A stretch of DNA of 34,370 bases from Streptosporangiaceae bacterium. GTDB taxonomy: Bacteria > Actinomycetota > Actinomycetes > Streptosporangiales > Streptosporangiaceae. The stretch spans positions 1 to 34,370 of the forward strand of contig JAOPYH010000078.1 of NCBI GenBank assembly GCA_025964715.1, written 5' to 3'. The position numbers were made by a program, and so were the translations under genes. The notes under the pieces were generated by a model. It was not told where the DNA came from and ran no database searches. It saw nothing but the letters and a program-made list of their open reading frames with translations. Shown here in pieces: positions 7,015-15,998 of this stretch (positions are counted from its first letter, which is position 1; the number at the start of each line of letters is the position of its first letter).

Positions 7015-9351
7015 ATGCGCTTCCGCAACTCACGTCTGCGGACCAAGGTCACGGCCCTGCTGCTGTCCCTTACCGCACTGTGGGCTTTCGCCGCGTGGGT
7101 GACCATTCGTGAAGGCATGAACCTCGTCTGGGTGTCCACGCTGGACAGCGCCGTGGCCGGACCGAGCGATCCCGTGCTGGCCGCACTCCAGCAGGAGCGC
7201 CGGCTCACCGTCGTCGCACTGGCCAGACCCGGGCCGCAGCAGCTCGCCGCCGTCGGGACACAGCGGGTTCGTACCGACAAAGTGCGGGCCGTCCTGGTGC
7301 GGCGGGCCCGCGGCGCCGCGGTGCAACGCGCGGCCGGCCCGCCCCTCAGGCTGCGGATCCGCGAGGCGCTCGGGCAGCTCAGCGGCCTGGACGCCGACCG
7401 GCGGGCCATTGACGCCGGTCTGGTGAGCCGCACCAAGGCCGCGGCGGCGTATACCGAGGTCATCGAGTCGGTTTTCCGGATCTACGACTCGATGGCGACC
7501 CTGGACGACAAAGAACTCGCCAAGGACACCCGCACCGTCATTCAGCTCGATCGGACGTGGGAACTCCTCGGCCAAGAGGACACATTGCTCGCCGGTGCGC
7601 TGGCCGGAGGGAACGTCAATGCCGCCGAGCACATCGACTTCATTGAAATAGTCGGTGCCAGGCGCTTCGATCTCGCCCGATCCACCGTCGAACTGCAACA
7701 TATGGATCCGGTCGCCTATCGGCAGCTGACCCGGAGTGAGAAGCTCACCCGGCTGCGCGACCTCGAAGACCAGGTGATACGGCGGACCAGGGCCGGCACG
7801 CGGCCGCCGGTCAACGCCCAGCAGTGGAGTGCCGCGGCCGGCCCTGCCCTGGCGGACCTGCGGCAGACGGTGCAGTCGGCCGGGAACCGGCTCGTCAAGC
7901 GGGCCGAGCCGATCGCGATGGGAGTCATCATCCGGGTCGTGCTGGCGTGCGGCCTGGGGCTCCTCGCGGTCATCGCCTCCATCGTGGTGTCGGTCACCAC
8001 GGCACGGGCGCTCCTGCGGCAACTCAAGAAACTCCGCAGCGCCGCCTGGGAACTCGCCGACCAGCGGTTGCCCAGTGTGGTGGAACGGCTGGGCAACGGG
8101 GAAGAGGTCGATGTCGCCGCGGAGGCGCCCCCGCTCCGGTTCGGCGCCGACGAGATCGGCCAGCTCGGCCGCGCGTTCAACGCCGTCCAGGAGACGGCCA
8201 TCCGGGTCGCGGTGGAACAGGCCGAGCTGCGCCGTGGGATCCGGGACATCCTGCTCAGCCTGGCACGGCGCTCACAGACGCTCGTACGCCGGCAGCTCAG
8301 CCTCCTCGACGTGATGGAGCGGCGGGAGCTGGACCCGACGGAGCTGGAGGACCTGTTCCAGATCGACCACCTGGCCACGCGGATGAGGCGTAACGCCGAG
8401 AACCTCATCGTGCTGTCGGGTGCGACCCCCGCGCGGGGATGGCGGCGTTCGGTTCCGATGGTGGACGTGATCCGCGCGGCGATCGGAGAGGTCGAGGAGT
8501 ACTCCCGCGTGAATGTGCTCCCGGTCGGCCGGATCACCCTGCAGGGCCGTGCCGTCGGAGACGTCGCCCACCTGCTCGCCGAACTGATCGAGAACGCGCT
8601 GTCCTTCTCGCCTGCTTACACGGTCGTGCAGATCGGGGGCCACATGGCCGCCCGCGGATACGCGATCGAGATCGACGACCGCGGGCTTGGCATGAGCGAG
8701 GAGAGCCGCGCGGCGGCGAACGAGCGGATCAGGAATTCCGCGGAGTTCAACCTGTCCAGCACGGCCCGCCTGGGCCTTTATGTCGTGAGCCGGCTGGCCG
8801 ACCGCTATGGCATCCGGGTGTCGCTGAAGCGCTCGCCCTACGGCGGAACGACCGCGGTCGTCCTCATTCCCCTGGAGCTGGTCGTCGAGGACGGGACGGC
8901 CCCCGACGTGTCCGTGGGGGCTGCGGGGACGGTCCCCGGGAGCGGCGCGATGGCTCGGCCCGAGCCTTCGAAGGCTTCCTCCGGCAGGCCGGTGCCCGGC
9001 CGTGTGACCGCGCTGCCCGCGGCGGCGGAGCCGGGGTCGGATCCGCAGCCGGTCGTGGCCGACGGCGCGGAGACCGCGACCACGCCCTCCGGCCTTCCCG
9101 TCCGGGTGCCGCAGGCCAGTCTGGCCCCGGCCCTGAAGGGCGACGGCCCCCCTTCGCGCTCGCAGGCCGACGGCGCTGACGAATGCGGCCGGTCGCCCGA
9201 GGAGATCCGGGAGTTGATGGCGTCCTATCAGTCCGGAACCCGCAGGGGCAGGGCGGCGGCCGCCCGGTCAGGGCCCGCGGGCGCGCGGGCCGAGGTCCCC
9301 GAGGCACCCGCCGGCAGTGCTCCGCAGGCCGGACCGGACGAGAACCTTTGA
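7015..9351 (+). CDS. Conservon 1 CvnA: nitrate/nitrite-sensing-type sensor histidine kinase
   Basis: A 778-residue membrane sensor kinase and first gene of conservon 1. The order is: transmembrane segment 1 at about 9-30; an extracytoplasmic NIT-type sensory domain to about 300, including the conserved RVRTDKVR segment; transmembrane segment 2 at 302-325; and a HAMP-like linker. A short dimerisation region has the possible phospho-acceptor in IDHLATRMRRNAENL. An HATPase_c domain at about 510-625 has the N box ELIENALSFSP, the G1 box DRGLGMS and a terminal SPYGGTTAVV. A disordered Pro/Ala/Gly tail follows. The frame opens at an ATG at 6973, but alignment with the other two CvnA proteins starts at the ATG at 7015, which has GGGGCG upstream. 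CvnA proteins are thought to anchor CvnB, CvnC and CvnD at the membrane. Nitrate as ligand is a family label, not shown here. Confidence 0.88.
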   Translation: MRFRNSRLRTKVTALLLSLTALWAFAAWVTIREGMNLVWVSTLDSAVAGPSDPVLAALQQERRLTVVALARPGPQQLAAVGTQRVRTDKVRAVLVRRARGAAVQRAAGPPLRLRIREALGQLSGLDADRRAIDAGLVSRTKAAAAYTEVIESVFRIYDSMATLDDKELAKDTRTVIQLDRTWELLGQEDTLLAGALAGGNVNAAEHIDFIEIVGARRFDLARSTVELQHMDPVAYRQLTRSEKLTRLRDLEDQVIRRTRAGTRPPVNAQQWSAAAGPALADLRQTVQSAGNRLVKRAEPIAMGVIIRVVLACGLGLLAVIASIVVSVTTARALLRQLKKLRSAAWELADQRLPSVVERLGNGEEVDVAAEAPPLRFGADEIGQLGRAFNAVQETAIRVAVEQAELRRGIRDILLSLARRSQTLVRRQLSLLDVMERRELDPTELEDLFQIDHLATRMRRNAENLIVLSGATPARGWRRSVPMVDVIRAAIGEVEEYSRVNVLPVGRITLQGRAVGDVAHLLAELIENALSFSPAYTVVQIGGHMAARGYAIEIDDRGLGMSEESRAAANERIRNSAEFNLSSTARLGLYVVSRLADRYGIRVSLKRSPYGGTTAVVLIPLELVVEDGTAPDVSVGAAGTVPGSGAMARPEPSKASSGRPVPGRVTALPAAAEPGSDPQPVVADGAETATTPSGLPVRVPQASLAPALKGDGPPSRSQADGADECGRSPEEIRELMASYQSGTRRGRAAAARSGPAGARAEVPEAPAGSAPQAGPDENL

Positions 9352-9424
9352 TCTTCGCCTAGCACGCCCCTATGAGCCGCTGCACCGCGGCCCTGGGATA
9401 TCGGCTTGTAGAAAGAGGACAACA

Positions 9425-9841
9425 ATGGCGCACAAGATAGGACCTTCGGGGGACCTGACCTGGTTGCTGGACGACCTGGTGGCACGGGTGAAGGAGGCCG
9501 AGCACGCGGTGGTTCTGTCCTCGGATGGCCTTCTCATGGCCTCTTCGCAGGGACTGAGCCAGGAGGACGCCGAGCATCTGTCCGCCGTGGCGTCCGGAGT
9601 CCAGAGCCTGGCCAAGGGGGCCGGTGAGTGGTTCGGCGTCGGGCCGGTGCGGCAGACCGTGATCGAGATGCGGTCCGCATATTTGCTCGTCACCGTCGCC
9701 GGTCAGGGCGCCTGCCTCGCCGTCATGGGCTCCGAGGACTCCGACATCGGCCTGATCGCCTACGAGATGGCCATGCTGGTGACGCGCGTCGGCGAGTTTC
9801 TCAGCTCACCCAGCAGATCGGCCCGGCAAGGGGGGGTCTGA
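9425..9841 (+). CDS. Conservon 1 CvnB: roadblock/LC7-domain protein
   Basis: A 138-residue protein made almost wholly of one roadblock/LC7 fold, the family of MglB and of GTPase-interacting dynein light chains. It has the core LTWLLDDLVARVKEAEHAVV, then LSSDGLLMASS, the EDAEHLSAVASGVQSLAKGA helix, VRQTVIEM, and IAYEMAMLVTRVG. It probably dimerises and acts on the CvnD GTPase of the same operon. The ATG at 9425 follows AGAAAGAGGA; the longer open frame back to 9317 overlaps cvnA and is not used. The 73-nt gap after cvnA is the longest within this conservon. The cvnC start lies 2 nt after its stop. Confidence 0.92.
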   Translation: MAHKIGPSGDLTWLLDDLVARVKEAEHAVVLSSDGLLMASSQGLSQEDAEHLSAVASGVQSLAKGAGEWFGVGPVRQTVIEMRSAYLLVTVAGQGACLAVMGSEDSDIGLIAYEMAMLVTRVGEFLSSPSRSARQGGV

Positions 9842-9843
9842 GC

Positions 9844-10227
9844 GTGCACTCATCCGAAGACCCCGATGAACGGTGGCTGGACGAGCACGCCGGACGCCTG
9901 GTGCGGCCGTACGTCATCACCGGAGGCCGGATCGTGCCGGTCCGTGGCGAGTTCGACCTCATCTCCCTGATCCTGGCCACCCGCCCCGTGCCGGCCGACG
10001 AACCGGGGTTCGGCCCGGAGCATGTCGCGATCGTGGAGCTGTGCGAGGACCTTCTGTCGGTGGCCGAGATCGCCGCGCAGGTGGATCTCCCGGTCGGCAC
10101 CGTACGGGTGGTGCTCGGTGACCTGCTGCACGGAGGGTTCATCACGGTGCGGGCACCCGAGCCTGAGGTCAACATGAGCGACGAGAGGATGTACGAGGCG
10201 GTGCTTGATGGACTACGAGCTCTCTGA
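9844..10227 (+). CDS. Conservon 1 CvnC: DUF742 protein
   Basis: A 127-residue DUF742 protein. The N-terminal third carries the family mark DERWLDEHAGRLVRPYVITG, followed by a FDLISLI segment. The C-terminal two thirds resemble a winged helix: GPEHVAIVELCED, LLSVAEIAAQVDLPVGTVRV and LGDLLHGGFITV. The role is unknown; in Streptomyces conservons CvnC belongs to the membrane complex with CvnA, CvnB and CvnD. The start is the GTG at 9844, just after the cvnB stop. The gene ends in the codons for GLRAL, and this 3' end overlaps the cvnD start by 20 nt, exactly as in conservons 2 and 3, so translation of cvnC and cvnD is surely coupled. Confidence 0.92.
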   Translation: MHSSEDPDERWLDEHAGRLVRPYVITGGRIVPVRGEFDLISLILATRPVPADEPGFGPEHVAIVELCEDLLSVAEIAAQVDLPVGTVRVVLGDLLHGGFITVRAPEPEVNMSDERMYEAVLDGLRAL

Positions 10228-10822
10228 GCGGGGAACCGGGAGGTTCCCGATCGCGATCAAGATTCTGGTCGCGGGGGGCTTCGGAGCGGGCAAGACGACC
10301 ATGGTCGGCGCGGTTTCGGAGACCAAGCCGCTGCGCACCGAAGAGATCCTCACCAACGCGGGGGTGGGGGTCGACGACCTGTCAGGTGTCGAGGCCAAGA
10401 AGACCACCACGGTGGCGATGGACTTCGGCCGCATCACCATTGAGGACAGGTTCGTCCTCTATCTTTTCGGCACGCCCGGCCAGGAGCGGTTCTGGTTCAT
10501 GTGGGACGAGCTCTCGCTGGGCGCCCTCGGCGCGGTCGTCCTCGCGGACGCACGGCGGCTCGCCGACTGCTTTCCCGCTGTCGACTATTTCGAGCGCCGC
10601 GGCACGCCCTTCGTCGTCGCGGTGAACTGCTTCGAGGGGGCCCGTGGCTACGAGCTGGAGGAGGTCCGGATGGCGCTCAAGCTGGATCCGAGCATCCCGG
10701 TCCTGCTCTGCGACGCCCGGGAGCGCGAGTCCGGCAAGAGGATCCTGATCGAGCTGGTCAAGCACGCGAGAGAGCTCCGCGCCGTGGGACCCGAGCATGC
10801 GGACGGGGCGCCGGCGCGGTAG
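10208..10822 (+). CDS. Conservon 1 CvnD: Ras-like small GTPase
   Basis: A 204-residue small GTP-binding protein. G1 is GGFGAGKTT at about residues 21-29; the switch I region includes KKTTTVAMDFGRI; G3 is FGTPGQERFWFMWDEL. G4 departs from N-K-x-D and reads VAVNCFEGA, and G5 may be LLCDARE. This is the ATP/GTP-binding CvnD family, related to MglA-type prokaryotic Ras-like proteins. Its presumed partner is the CvnB roadblock protein, as MglB is to MglA. The ATG at 10208 is chosen over a TTG three bases earlier because the other two CvnD proteins begin at the equivalent codon (MDY or MDS), inside the end of cvnC. It is the last gene of conservon 1 and converges on the GMC pseudogene. Confidence 0.92.
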   Translation: MDYELSERGTGRFPIAIKILVAGGFGAGKTTMVGAVSETKPLRTEEILTNAGVGVDDLSGVEAKKTTTVAMDFGRITIEDRFVLYLFGTPGQERFWFMWDELSLGALGAVVLADARRLADCFPAVDYFERRGTPFVVAVNCFEGARGYELEEVRMALKLDPSIPVLLCDARERESGKRILIELVKHARELRAVGPEHADGAPAR

Positions 10823-10829
10823 CCGTCTG

Positions 10830-11300
<471 letters not shown>

Positions 11301-12167
11301 TCAGTCGGTCAGGACCTTTTCCAGGGCCTCGGCGTAGCGCAGTGCGATGAGCTGGACCAGCACGGGGTGCGCCCCCAGGGGCTGGGATGACGGCGCGCCG
11401 GCCTCCGCGGCGGCGGCCATCAGCTCGTCCGGGTCGGCCTCGGGGCCGATGAAGCAGGGTGCGATGGCGAGCTGTGTGGTCCCCGCCGCCTTGAGCCGCC
11501 TGGCCACCTCGCCTGCGCCCGGGGCGTCGTGGAGGGAGATCGGCACGACCGGCACCGCGAGCCGTGAGGCGAGCAGCACACAGGTGATCTCGGCATCCTG
11601 TCTCGCCTCCTCGCCGCCCGTGGTCGCGATCAGGATCCCGTCCGCGGCCGTCACCATGGTCAGCAGCCGGATCCGGTCGGCACGAGCCAGCCCGGCCTCG
11701 GCCAGCCGGACATGCAGGGCCTCGGCGATGAGGGGATGCGGTCCGAGCCGCTCGGCGAGCACGATCGGGACGCCCGCCGACTCGACCGCCTCCCGCAGTG
11801 CCGCGTCGAACGCCGGCTGTGGCCCCGTGGTCTGGGGCACCAGGATGGCCGCGGGCATGTCATCGGACGGGTCGGTCTCAAGGCCGGCCAGGACCGTACC
11901 CAGATCGTCCAGGTGTGCGACGTGCACCGGCAGGCCAGGGTGCGCCGCCCTGGACAGCGCCGCGAGCTCTGCGACCGCCAGGGTCCCGGGAGCCCCTGTG
12001 GGTCCGGGCGTGGCGAGCACCAGGGCCGGGGAGTCCGGCGGTATGGAGAACGCGCCCCCACCGCGGTGCCGTCCGCCGCGACGAGATCGTCGCCGTCGGG
12101 CCGGTAGTGGGGCGGGGGCTTCGTTGTCTTCGGTCACCTGCTGCATCGTAACCCGTCCGTATAGCAT
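11301..12167 (-). CDS. Sirohydrochlorin chelatase-like (CbiX/SirB family) protein lacking the catalytic histidines
   Basis: A 288-residue two-domain protein resembling class II chelatases that insert Co or Fe into sirohydrochlorin. The second half is typical: ILIATTGGEEARQDAEI, LASRLAVPVVPISL, then ARRLKAAGTTQLAIAPCFI and QPLGAHPVLVQLIALRYAEA. The first half keeps the fold pattern, including AERLGPHPLIAEALHVRL. However, the motif that is normally A-H-G-S reads LVLATPGPTGAP, and the second expected histidine region reads LVPQTTGPQPAFD. Both usual metal-handling histidines therefore appear replaced. The first 40 residues are basic and Gly/Arg-rich, without homology. The start may be the ATG at 12167 or the one at 12146. 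It may be a non-catalytic paralogue or act on another substrate. No siroheme or cobalamin genes are nearby. Confidence 0.72.
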   Translation of the reverse strand: MLYGRVTMQQVTEDNEAPAPLPARRRRSRRGGRHRGGGAFSIPPDSPALVLATPGPTGAPGTLAVAELAALSRAAHPGLPVHVAHLDDLGTVLAGLETDPSDDMPAAILVPQTTGPQPAFDAALREAVESAGVPIVLAERLGPHPLIAEALHVRLAEAGLARADRIRLLTMVTAADGILIATTGGEEARQDAEITCVLLASRLAVPVVPISLHDAPGAGEVARRLKAAGTTQLAIAPCFIGPEADPDELMAAAAEAGAPSSQPLGAHPVLVQLIALRYAEALEKVLTD

Positions 12168-12653
12168 GTTTCGGCCCCATCGGGCTCAGGGTTATCAATG
12201 GCCCCGTCCGTTACAATCTCCTCGCGAGGGCAGGCGCACGTTCATGCAGGTGATCGACCTGAGTGCTCAGCCCATCACCGCGAAGATGCGGAAAGCTACC
12301 CCCGGTGAGGTGTGTCACGTCTACGATTGTGGAAGATTGCGTGCTTTGTGCACATTGTCGGTGGGGTCAACGGACACACACGGCAAAGGGCCGGGCACGA
12401 CGCGCAATCGGATGGCTGGACAGGTGCGGCAATCGGCCGACCGGAGAGCGCGAATGGTCACCCACTGTGACGTCCAGAATGCAGATTACGCTCCGCGAAA
12501 TACGATAAACAGGCTGTGCCTGGGGATTGAGGTGGCCGCCCTGGCTCTCGGGAAATCCTGCTGCTAGCATCCCAGGCCATCTCGCCGGATGATCTTCCGG
12601 TCAGTGGCCATGAATCCTGGCAGGTCCGCTCATCTCCATCGCTTCGAGGTTTC
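12168..12653. other. Intergenic region with no convincing gene
   Basis: This stretch separates the divergent chelatase-like gene and conservon 2, so it must hold promoters for both. It has clearly lower GC than its surroundings, especially from 12300 to 12660. An ATG-led frame of 107 codons (12244-12567, starting MQVIDLSAQPITAKMRKA) is open and has GAGGGCAGG 9 nt upstream. It is Arg/Thr-rich, resembles no family I know, and its codon use is not that of the neighbours. I treat it as unsupported. I see no RNA gene. Confidence 0.5.
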
Positions 12654-15200
12654 ATGCGATCCCGCACGAGGTCTATTCGGTTCAGAATTTTCACCCTCTT
12701 CTTTGTTCCTCTGTTCGCGCTCGTCGGGCTATGGACCTTCGCCGCGAGCGTCACGGTCGGGGAGGCCATCAGCCAGCGCCATTGGCAGACGCTGAACAAC
12801 AATGTCGGCGCGCCCTCCCAAGCTCTCATGCGTGAACTGGGACAGGAGCGGCTCGTCTCGGTGATGTTCCTCAGCGGCCTCTCGGCAGGGCGCCAGGGCA
12901 TGGACGGGCAGCGCGCGCGCACCGATCCCACGGTGGCGTGGTTCCGCAAGGAGGTGCTCGCGCCGGATTCACAGAACGCCTACCCGGCCGCGACGAAGCA
13001 GTACGCCGACCAGACGCTTCAGGAGATCGGCCTGCTGGCAGGCATCCGCAGCGGCATCGACACCGGCGCCATGGACCGGGCCAAGGCCCTGGAGTCCTAC
13101 AACGCGATCATGGACTCGCTGTTCCACCTCTTCGGCGGCTTTTCCTCCAGAAACGACATCGCGGTATACCAGGCCACTCACGGAATCATCCTCGGGCACC
13201 GCGGGCTGGACTACATCGGCCGCGAGTCCGGGCTGATCGCCGCCGCGGCCGGAACCGGCGGCAGGCTCAGCAAGGCAGAGCAGGAGCTGTTCGCAGAGCA
13301 GGTGCACGTCCAGCGGTTCATGATGGCCGAGGCCCGCGCCGAACTCGCGGGCTCCATCATCCGGTCCTCCTATGACCGGGTGTTCGCCTCACCGGCCTAC
13401 CGCAACCTGACCGCCCTGGAGGACCAGATCGTCGCGGCGCGCAGCGGGCGCATCCCGGTGCGGCCCACCGAGTGGCAGCCCGCGGCGCAGGGCTTCGCGA
13501 ACGCCCTCGACGGCGCGGCCGCCACGGGCCGGGAGTACCTCGGCACCCGCACCGACGCGAGCGGCCGGCTGGCGCTGATCCGCCTCGGACTGGTCGGTGG
13601 CCTGGGTCTGCTCATGGTCGTGTTGTCCATCTACCTGTCGATCCGGTTCGGCCGGCGCGTCACGCGTGAACTCGGCGGCCTGCGAGGAGCCGCCCAGCAG
13701 CTGGCGGAGGTACGGCTGCCACAGGTGGTCGAGCGGCTGCGGCGTAACGAAGAGGTCGACATCGGGGCCGAGGCGGCGCCACTGCAGGCCGGCAAGATCA
13801 CCGAAGTGGCCGACCTGGCCGACTCGTTCTCCACGGTGCAGCGGACGGCCATCCAGGCGGCGGTGGGCCAGGCCGAGCTACGCAAGGGCGTCAGCCAGAT
13901 CTTCCTGAACCTCGCCCGGCGCAACCAGTCGCTGCTGCACCGCCAGCTCGCCATGCTCGACACGCTGGAGAGCAGGGCCGAGCCGGACGTGCTGGACGAC
14001 CTGTTCCGCCTCGACCACCTCACCACCCGCATGCGGCGTCACGCGGAGGGCCTGATCATCTTGTCCGGCGCCGTGCCCGGTCGTGGCTGGCGCGAACCGG
14101 TCCGCATCGTCGATGTCCTCCGTGGGGCGGCGGCCGAGGTGGAGGACTACACCCGGGTGGCCGTCCTGTCCGGATCACCGGACGCGGTGATCGGCTCCGC
14201 GGTCGCGGACGTGATCCACCTGCTCGCCGAGCTGATGGAGAACGGCACGAGCTTCTCGCCGCCGAACACCGAGGTCCATGTCATGGCCGAGATGGTCGGC
14301 AACGGTATGGCCATCGAGCTCGAGGACCGTGGCCTGGGGATGAGCCCGGCCACGCTGGCCGACATCAACCGGCAGCTGGCGAACCCACCTGAGTTCGATC
14401 TGGCCGACACCGACCAGCTGGGCCTGTTCGTCGTCGGCCGGCTCGCCGCCCGGCACGGCATCGAGGTGGCGCTGCGCCGCTCCCCGTACGGCGGGACCAC
14501 GGCCATCGTGCTCCTGCCGCACAGCATCGTGGTCTCGCAGTCCGACCAGGGAGTGCCCGGCGCCTCGCAGGCCTCCCCGATGAGCATGCCCGACACACCT
14601 GGCGAGGTGCCGGCGTTGCGCAATGCCGCTCAGCTGCGGCAGGGCCGTACGTCCACAGAGCCGGGTCCGGGCGGCCCCTCAGGACGGCACCACGCGAGGT
14701 CCGCTGAGCCCTCGCAATGGCCGCAGAGCGCCACGATTCCCGACATCCGGCCACCGCAACTCAGCGGCCCGGCCGGGCTGGTGGGCTCCCCAGGTCGAAG
14801 CGGTCCCTCCGACCAAGGCGGCTATCCCGGCCAGAGCGGCTATCCCGGCCAGAGCGGCTATCCCTCCCAGAGCGGCTATCCCGCCCAGAGCGGCTATCCC
14901 GGCCAGACCGGCCATCCGGGCCAGGCCGGCCGACCGCAGCAGGCCGGCTCGCCGCGGCCGGCCGGGATCGGGAGCACCCAGGACGGCACCCACGCGGGGC
15001 TGCCGCGCCGGGTCCGTCAGGAAAGCCTCGTGCCGCAGTTGCGGGCCGAGCGTTCGCCGGAGTCCACGGACACGGGCCCGCACAAGTCCCGTTCGCCGGC
15101 AGAGGCGGGTGCCCTCATATCCTCCATGCAGGCGGGATGGCGACGTGGGCGTGCCGAAGCGAAGACGAACAAACCAGTTGACGACGAGGGATCGCAATGA
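12654..15200 (+). CDS. Conservon 2 CvnA: sensor histidine kinase with GYPGQS-repeat tail
   Basis: An 848-residue membrane sensor kinase, the longest of the three CvnA proteins here. Transmembrane segment 1 lies at about 8-34 and segment 2 at 305-330. Between them is a NIT-type domain with the conserved QRARTDPTVAWFR. After a HAMP-like linker comes the dimerisation region with LDHLTTRMRRHAEGLIILSG. The HATPase_c domain at about 510-625 has ELMENGTSFSPP, DRGLGMS and SPYGGTTAIV. The tail beyond residue 630 is disordered and contains eight 18-nt repeats (residues 723-770, unit GYPGQS). It then has the motif LPRRVRQESLVPQL and ends with SMQAGWRRGRAEA, both shared with the other CvnA proteins. The start ATG aligns with the membrane segment of its paralogues. 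The stop overlaps the cvnB start as ATGA. Confidence 0.9.
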   Translation: MRSRTRSIRFRIFTLFFVPLFALVGLWTFAASVTVGEAISQRHWQTLNNNVGAPSQALMRELGQERLVSVMFLSGLSAGRQGMDGQRARTDPTVAWFRKEVLAPDSQNAYPAATKQYADQTLQEIGLLAGIRSGIDTGAMDRAKALESYNAIMDSLFHLFGGFSSRNDIAVYQATHGIILGHRGLDYIGRESGLIAAAAGTGGRLSKAEQELFAEQVHVQRFMMAEARAELAGSIIRSSYDRVFASPAYRNLTALEDQIVAARSGRIPVRPTEWQPAAQGFANALDGAAATGREYLGTRTDASGRLALIRLGLVGGLGLLMVVLSIYLSIRFGRRVTRELGGLRGAAQQLAEVRLPQVVERLRRNEEVDIGAEAAPLQAGKITEVADLADSFSTVQRTAIQAAVGQAELRKGVSQIFLNLARRNQSLLHRQLAMLDTLESRAEPDVLDDLFRLDHLTTRMRRHAEGLIILSGAVPGRGWREPVRIVDVLRGAAAEVEDYTRVAVLSGSPDAVIGSAVADVIHLLAELMENGTSFSPPNTEVHVMAEMVGNGMAIELEDRGLGMSPATLADINRQLANPPEFDLADTDQLGLFVVGRLAARHGIEVALRRSPYGGTTAIVLLPHSIVVSQSDQGVPGASQASPMSMPDTPGEVPALRNAAQLRQGRTSTEPGPGGPSGRHHARSAEPSQWPQSATIPDIRPPQLSGPAGLVGSPGRSGPSDQGGYPGQSGYPGQSGYPSQSGYPAQSGYPGQTGHPGQAGRPQQAGSPRPAGIGSTQDGTHAGLPRRVRQESLVPQLRAERSPESTDTGPHKSRSPAEAGALISSMQAGWRRGRAEAKTNKPVDDEGSQ
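14820..14963 (+). repeat. In-frame 18-nt tandem repeat (GYPGQS) within conservon 2 cvnA
   Basis: Eight consecutive 18-nt units follow the pattern GGCTATCCCGGCCAGAGC. Units 1 and 2 are identical, 3-5 differ by one or two bases, and 6-8 decay progressively. Each unit encodes Gly-Tyr-Pro-Gly/Ser/Ala-Gln-Ser. The gradient of decay suggests expansion from the 5' side by slippage. The number of copies is probably variable between strains. Confidence 0.95.
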
Positions 15201-15616
15201 CCAAGACGAACGCGGCCAGCGAGCTGAATTGGCTCCTCAACGACCTGGTCGGCCGGGTGGACCAAGTGCGCCAGGCGGTCGTCCTGTCCCGTGACGGCCT
15301 GGTGGTCGGAGCGTCCGAGGGCATGAGCCGTGAGGACGCCGAACATCTCTCGGCACTGGCAGCGGGCGTCCAGAGCCTCGCGCGCGGTGCCGGGCGGCAT
15401 TTCCTCGGCGGGGACGTACGCCAGACGATCATCGAAATGGATTCGATGTTCCTATTCGTTACGGCCGCGGGCCAGGGCACCTGCCTGGCGCTGCTGAGCT
15501 CCACCGAAGCCGACGCGGGTCTCATCGCCTACGAGATGGCCACGCTGGTCAAGCGGGTCGGCCTGCACTTGTCCGCGAACCCACGATCCGCCGGCGAGTA
15601 TTCCGTCAGGGGATGA
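15197..15616 (+). CDS. Conservon 2 CvnB: roadblock/LC7-domain protein
   Basis: A 139-residue single-domain roadblock/LC7 protein, the presumed partner of the CvnD GTPase. It shows LNWLLNDLVGRVDQVRQAVV, LSRDGLVVGASEG, EDAEHLSALAAGVQSLARGA, VRQTIIEMDSMFLFV and IAYEMATLVKRVG, collinear with the other two CvnB proteins. It starts on an ATGA overlap with cvnA, with GAGGG about 8 nt upstream, and cvnC follows after 7 nt. Compared with conservon 1, the N-terminus is shorter and the strand after the central helix carries MDSMFLFVTAAGQG, as in conservon 3. This places CvnB2 and CvnB3 closer to each other than to CvnB1. Confidence 0.93.
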   Translation: MTKTNAASELNWLLNDLVGRVDQVRQAVVLSRDGLVVGASEGMSREDAEHLSALAAGVQSLARGAGRHFLGGDVRQTIIEMDSMFLFVTAAGQGTCLALLSSTEADAGLIAYEMATLVKRVGLHLSANPRSAGEYSVRG

Positions 15617-15623
15617 ACTCGAG

Positions 15624-15998
15624 ATGAGCTCGCCGAAGGACAGATGGCTCGACCGAGACGCCGGGCCGATCGTCCGCCCCTACGCGATGACGCGGGGCCG
15701 AACCCGCCCCCGCGGTGACGCGTTCGACCTCATGTCGGTCGTCGCGGTCACCGGCCGCATGCCCTACGACAGCCGCAGGCTCAGCCCGGAGCACCTGCGA
15801 ATCCTCAGTCTCTGCAGGGCACCGACCCCGGTGGTCGATGTCGCCTCCGACCTCGCCGTGCCGCTCGGCGTTGCCCGGGTGTTGCTCGGCGACCTGCGGG
15901 ACGAGGCGTTGATCACCGTGGTCGACGCGCCCCAAAACGACCAGGTCCCCCATGAGGGCGTACTCAGGGAAGTACTCAGTGGACTACGCGCACTCTGA
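15624..15998 (+). CDS. Conservon 2 CvnC: DUF742 protein
   Basis: A 124-residue DUF742 protein: DRWLDRDAGPIVRPYAMTRG at the N-terminus, a FDLMSVVAV segment, then the winged-helix-like part LSPEHLRILSLCR, VVDVASDLAVPLGVARV and LGDLRDEALITV. It lacks the acidic spacer of CvnC3 and is the shortest of the three. The ATG at 15624 has CTCGAG but no strong ribosome-binding site within the usual distance, so coupling to cvnB seven bases upstream is likely. The 3' end encodes SGLRAL and overlaps the cvnD start by 20 nt. Confidence 0.92.
   Translation: MSSPKDRWLDRDAGPIVRPYAMTRGRTRPRGDAFDLMSVVAVTGRMPYDSRRLSPEHLRILSLCRAPTPVVDVASDLAVPLGVARVLLGDLRDEALITVVDAPQNDQVPHEGVLREVLSGLRAL

Noticed and set aside
7015..9351. 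Taking nitrate as the signal of the CvnA kinases
   Set aside because: The NIT-type domain is a family label; no nitrate reduction or assimilation gene is in the window.
12244..12567. Possible small protein (MQVIDLSAQPITAKMRKA...) before conservon 2
   Set aside because: No recognisable motif and codon use unlike the neighbours; reported only as part of the intergenic entry.
14820..14963. CRISPR-like array
   Set aside because: Units are contiguous without spacers and in frame within a kinase gene; it is a protein-coding tandem repeat.
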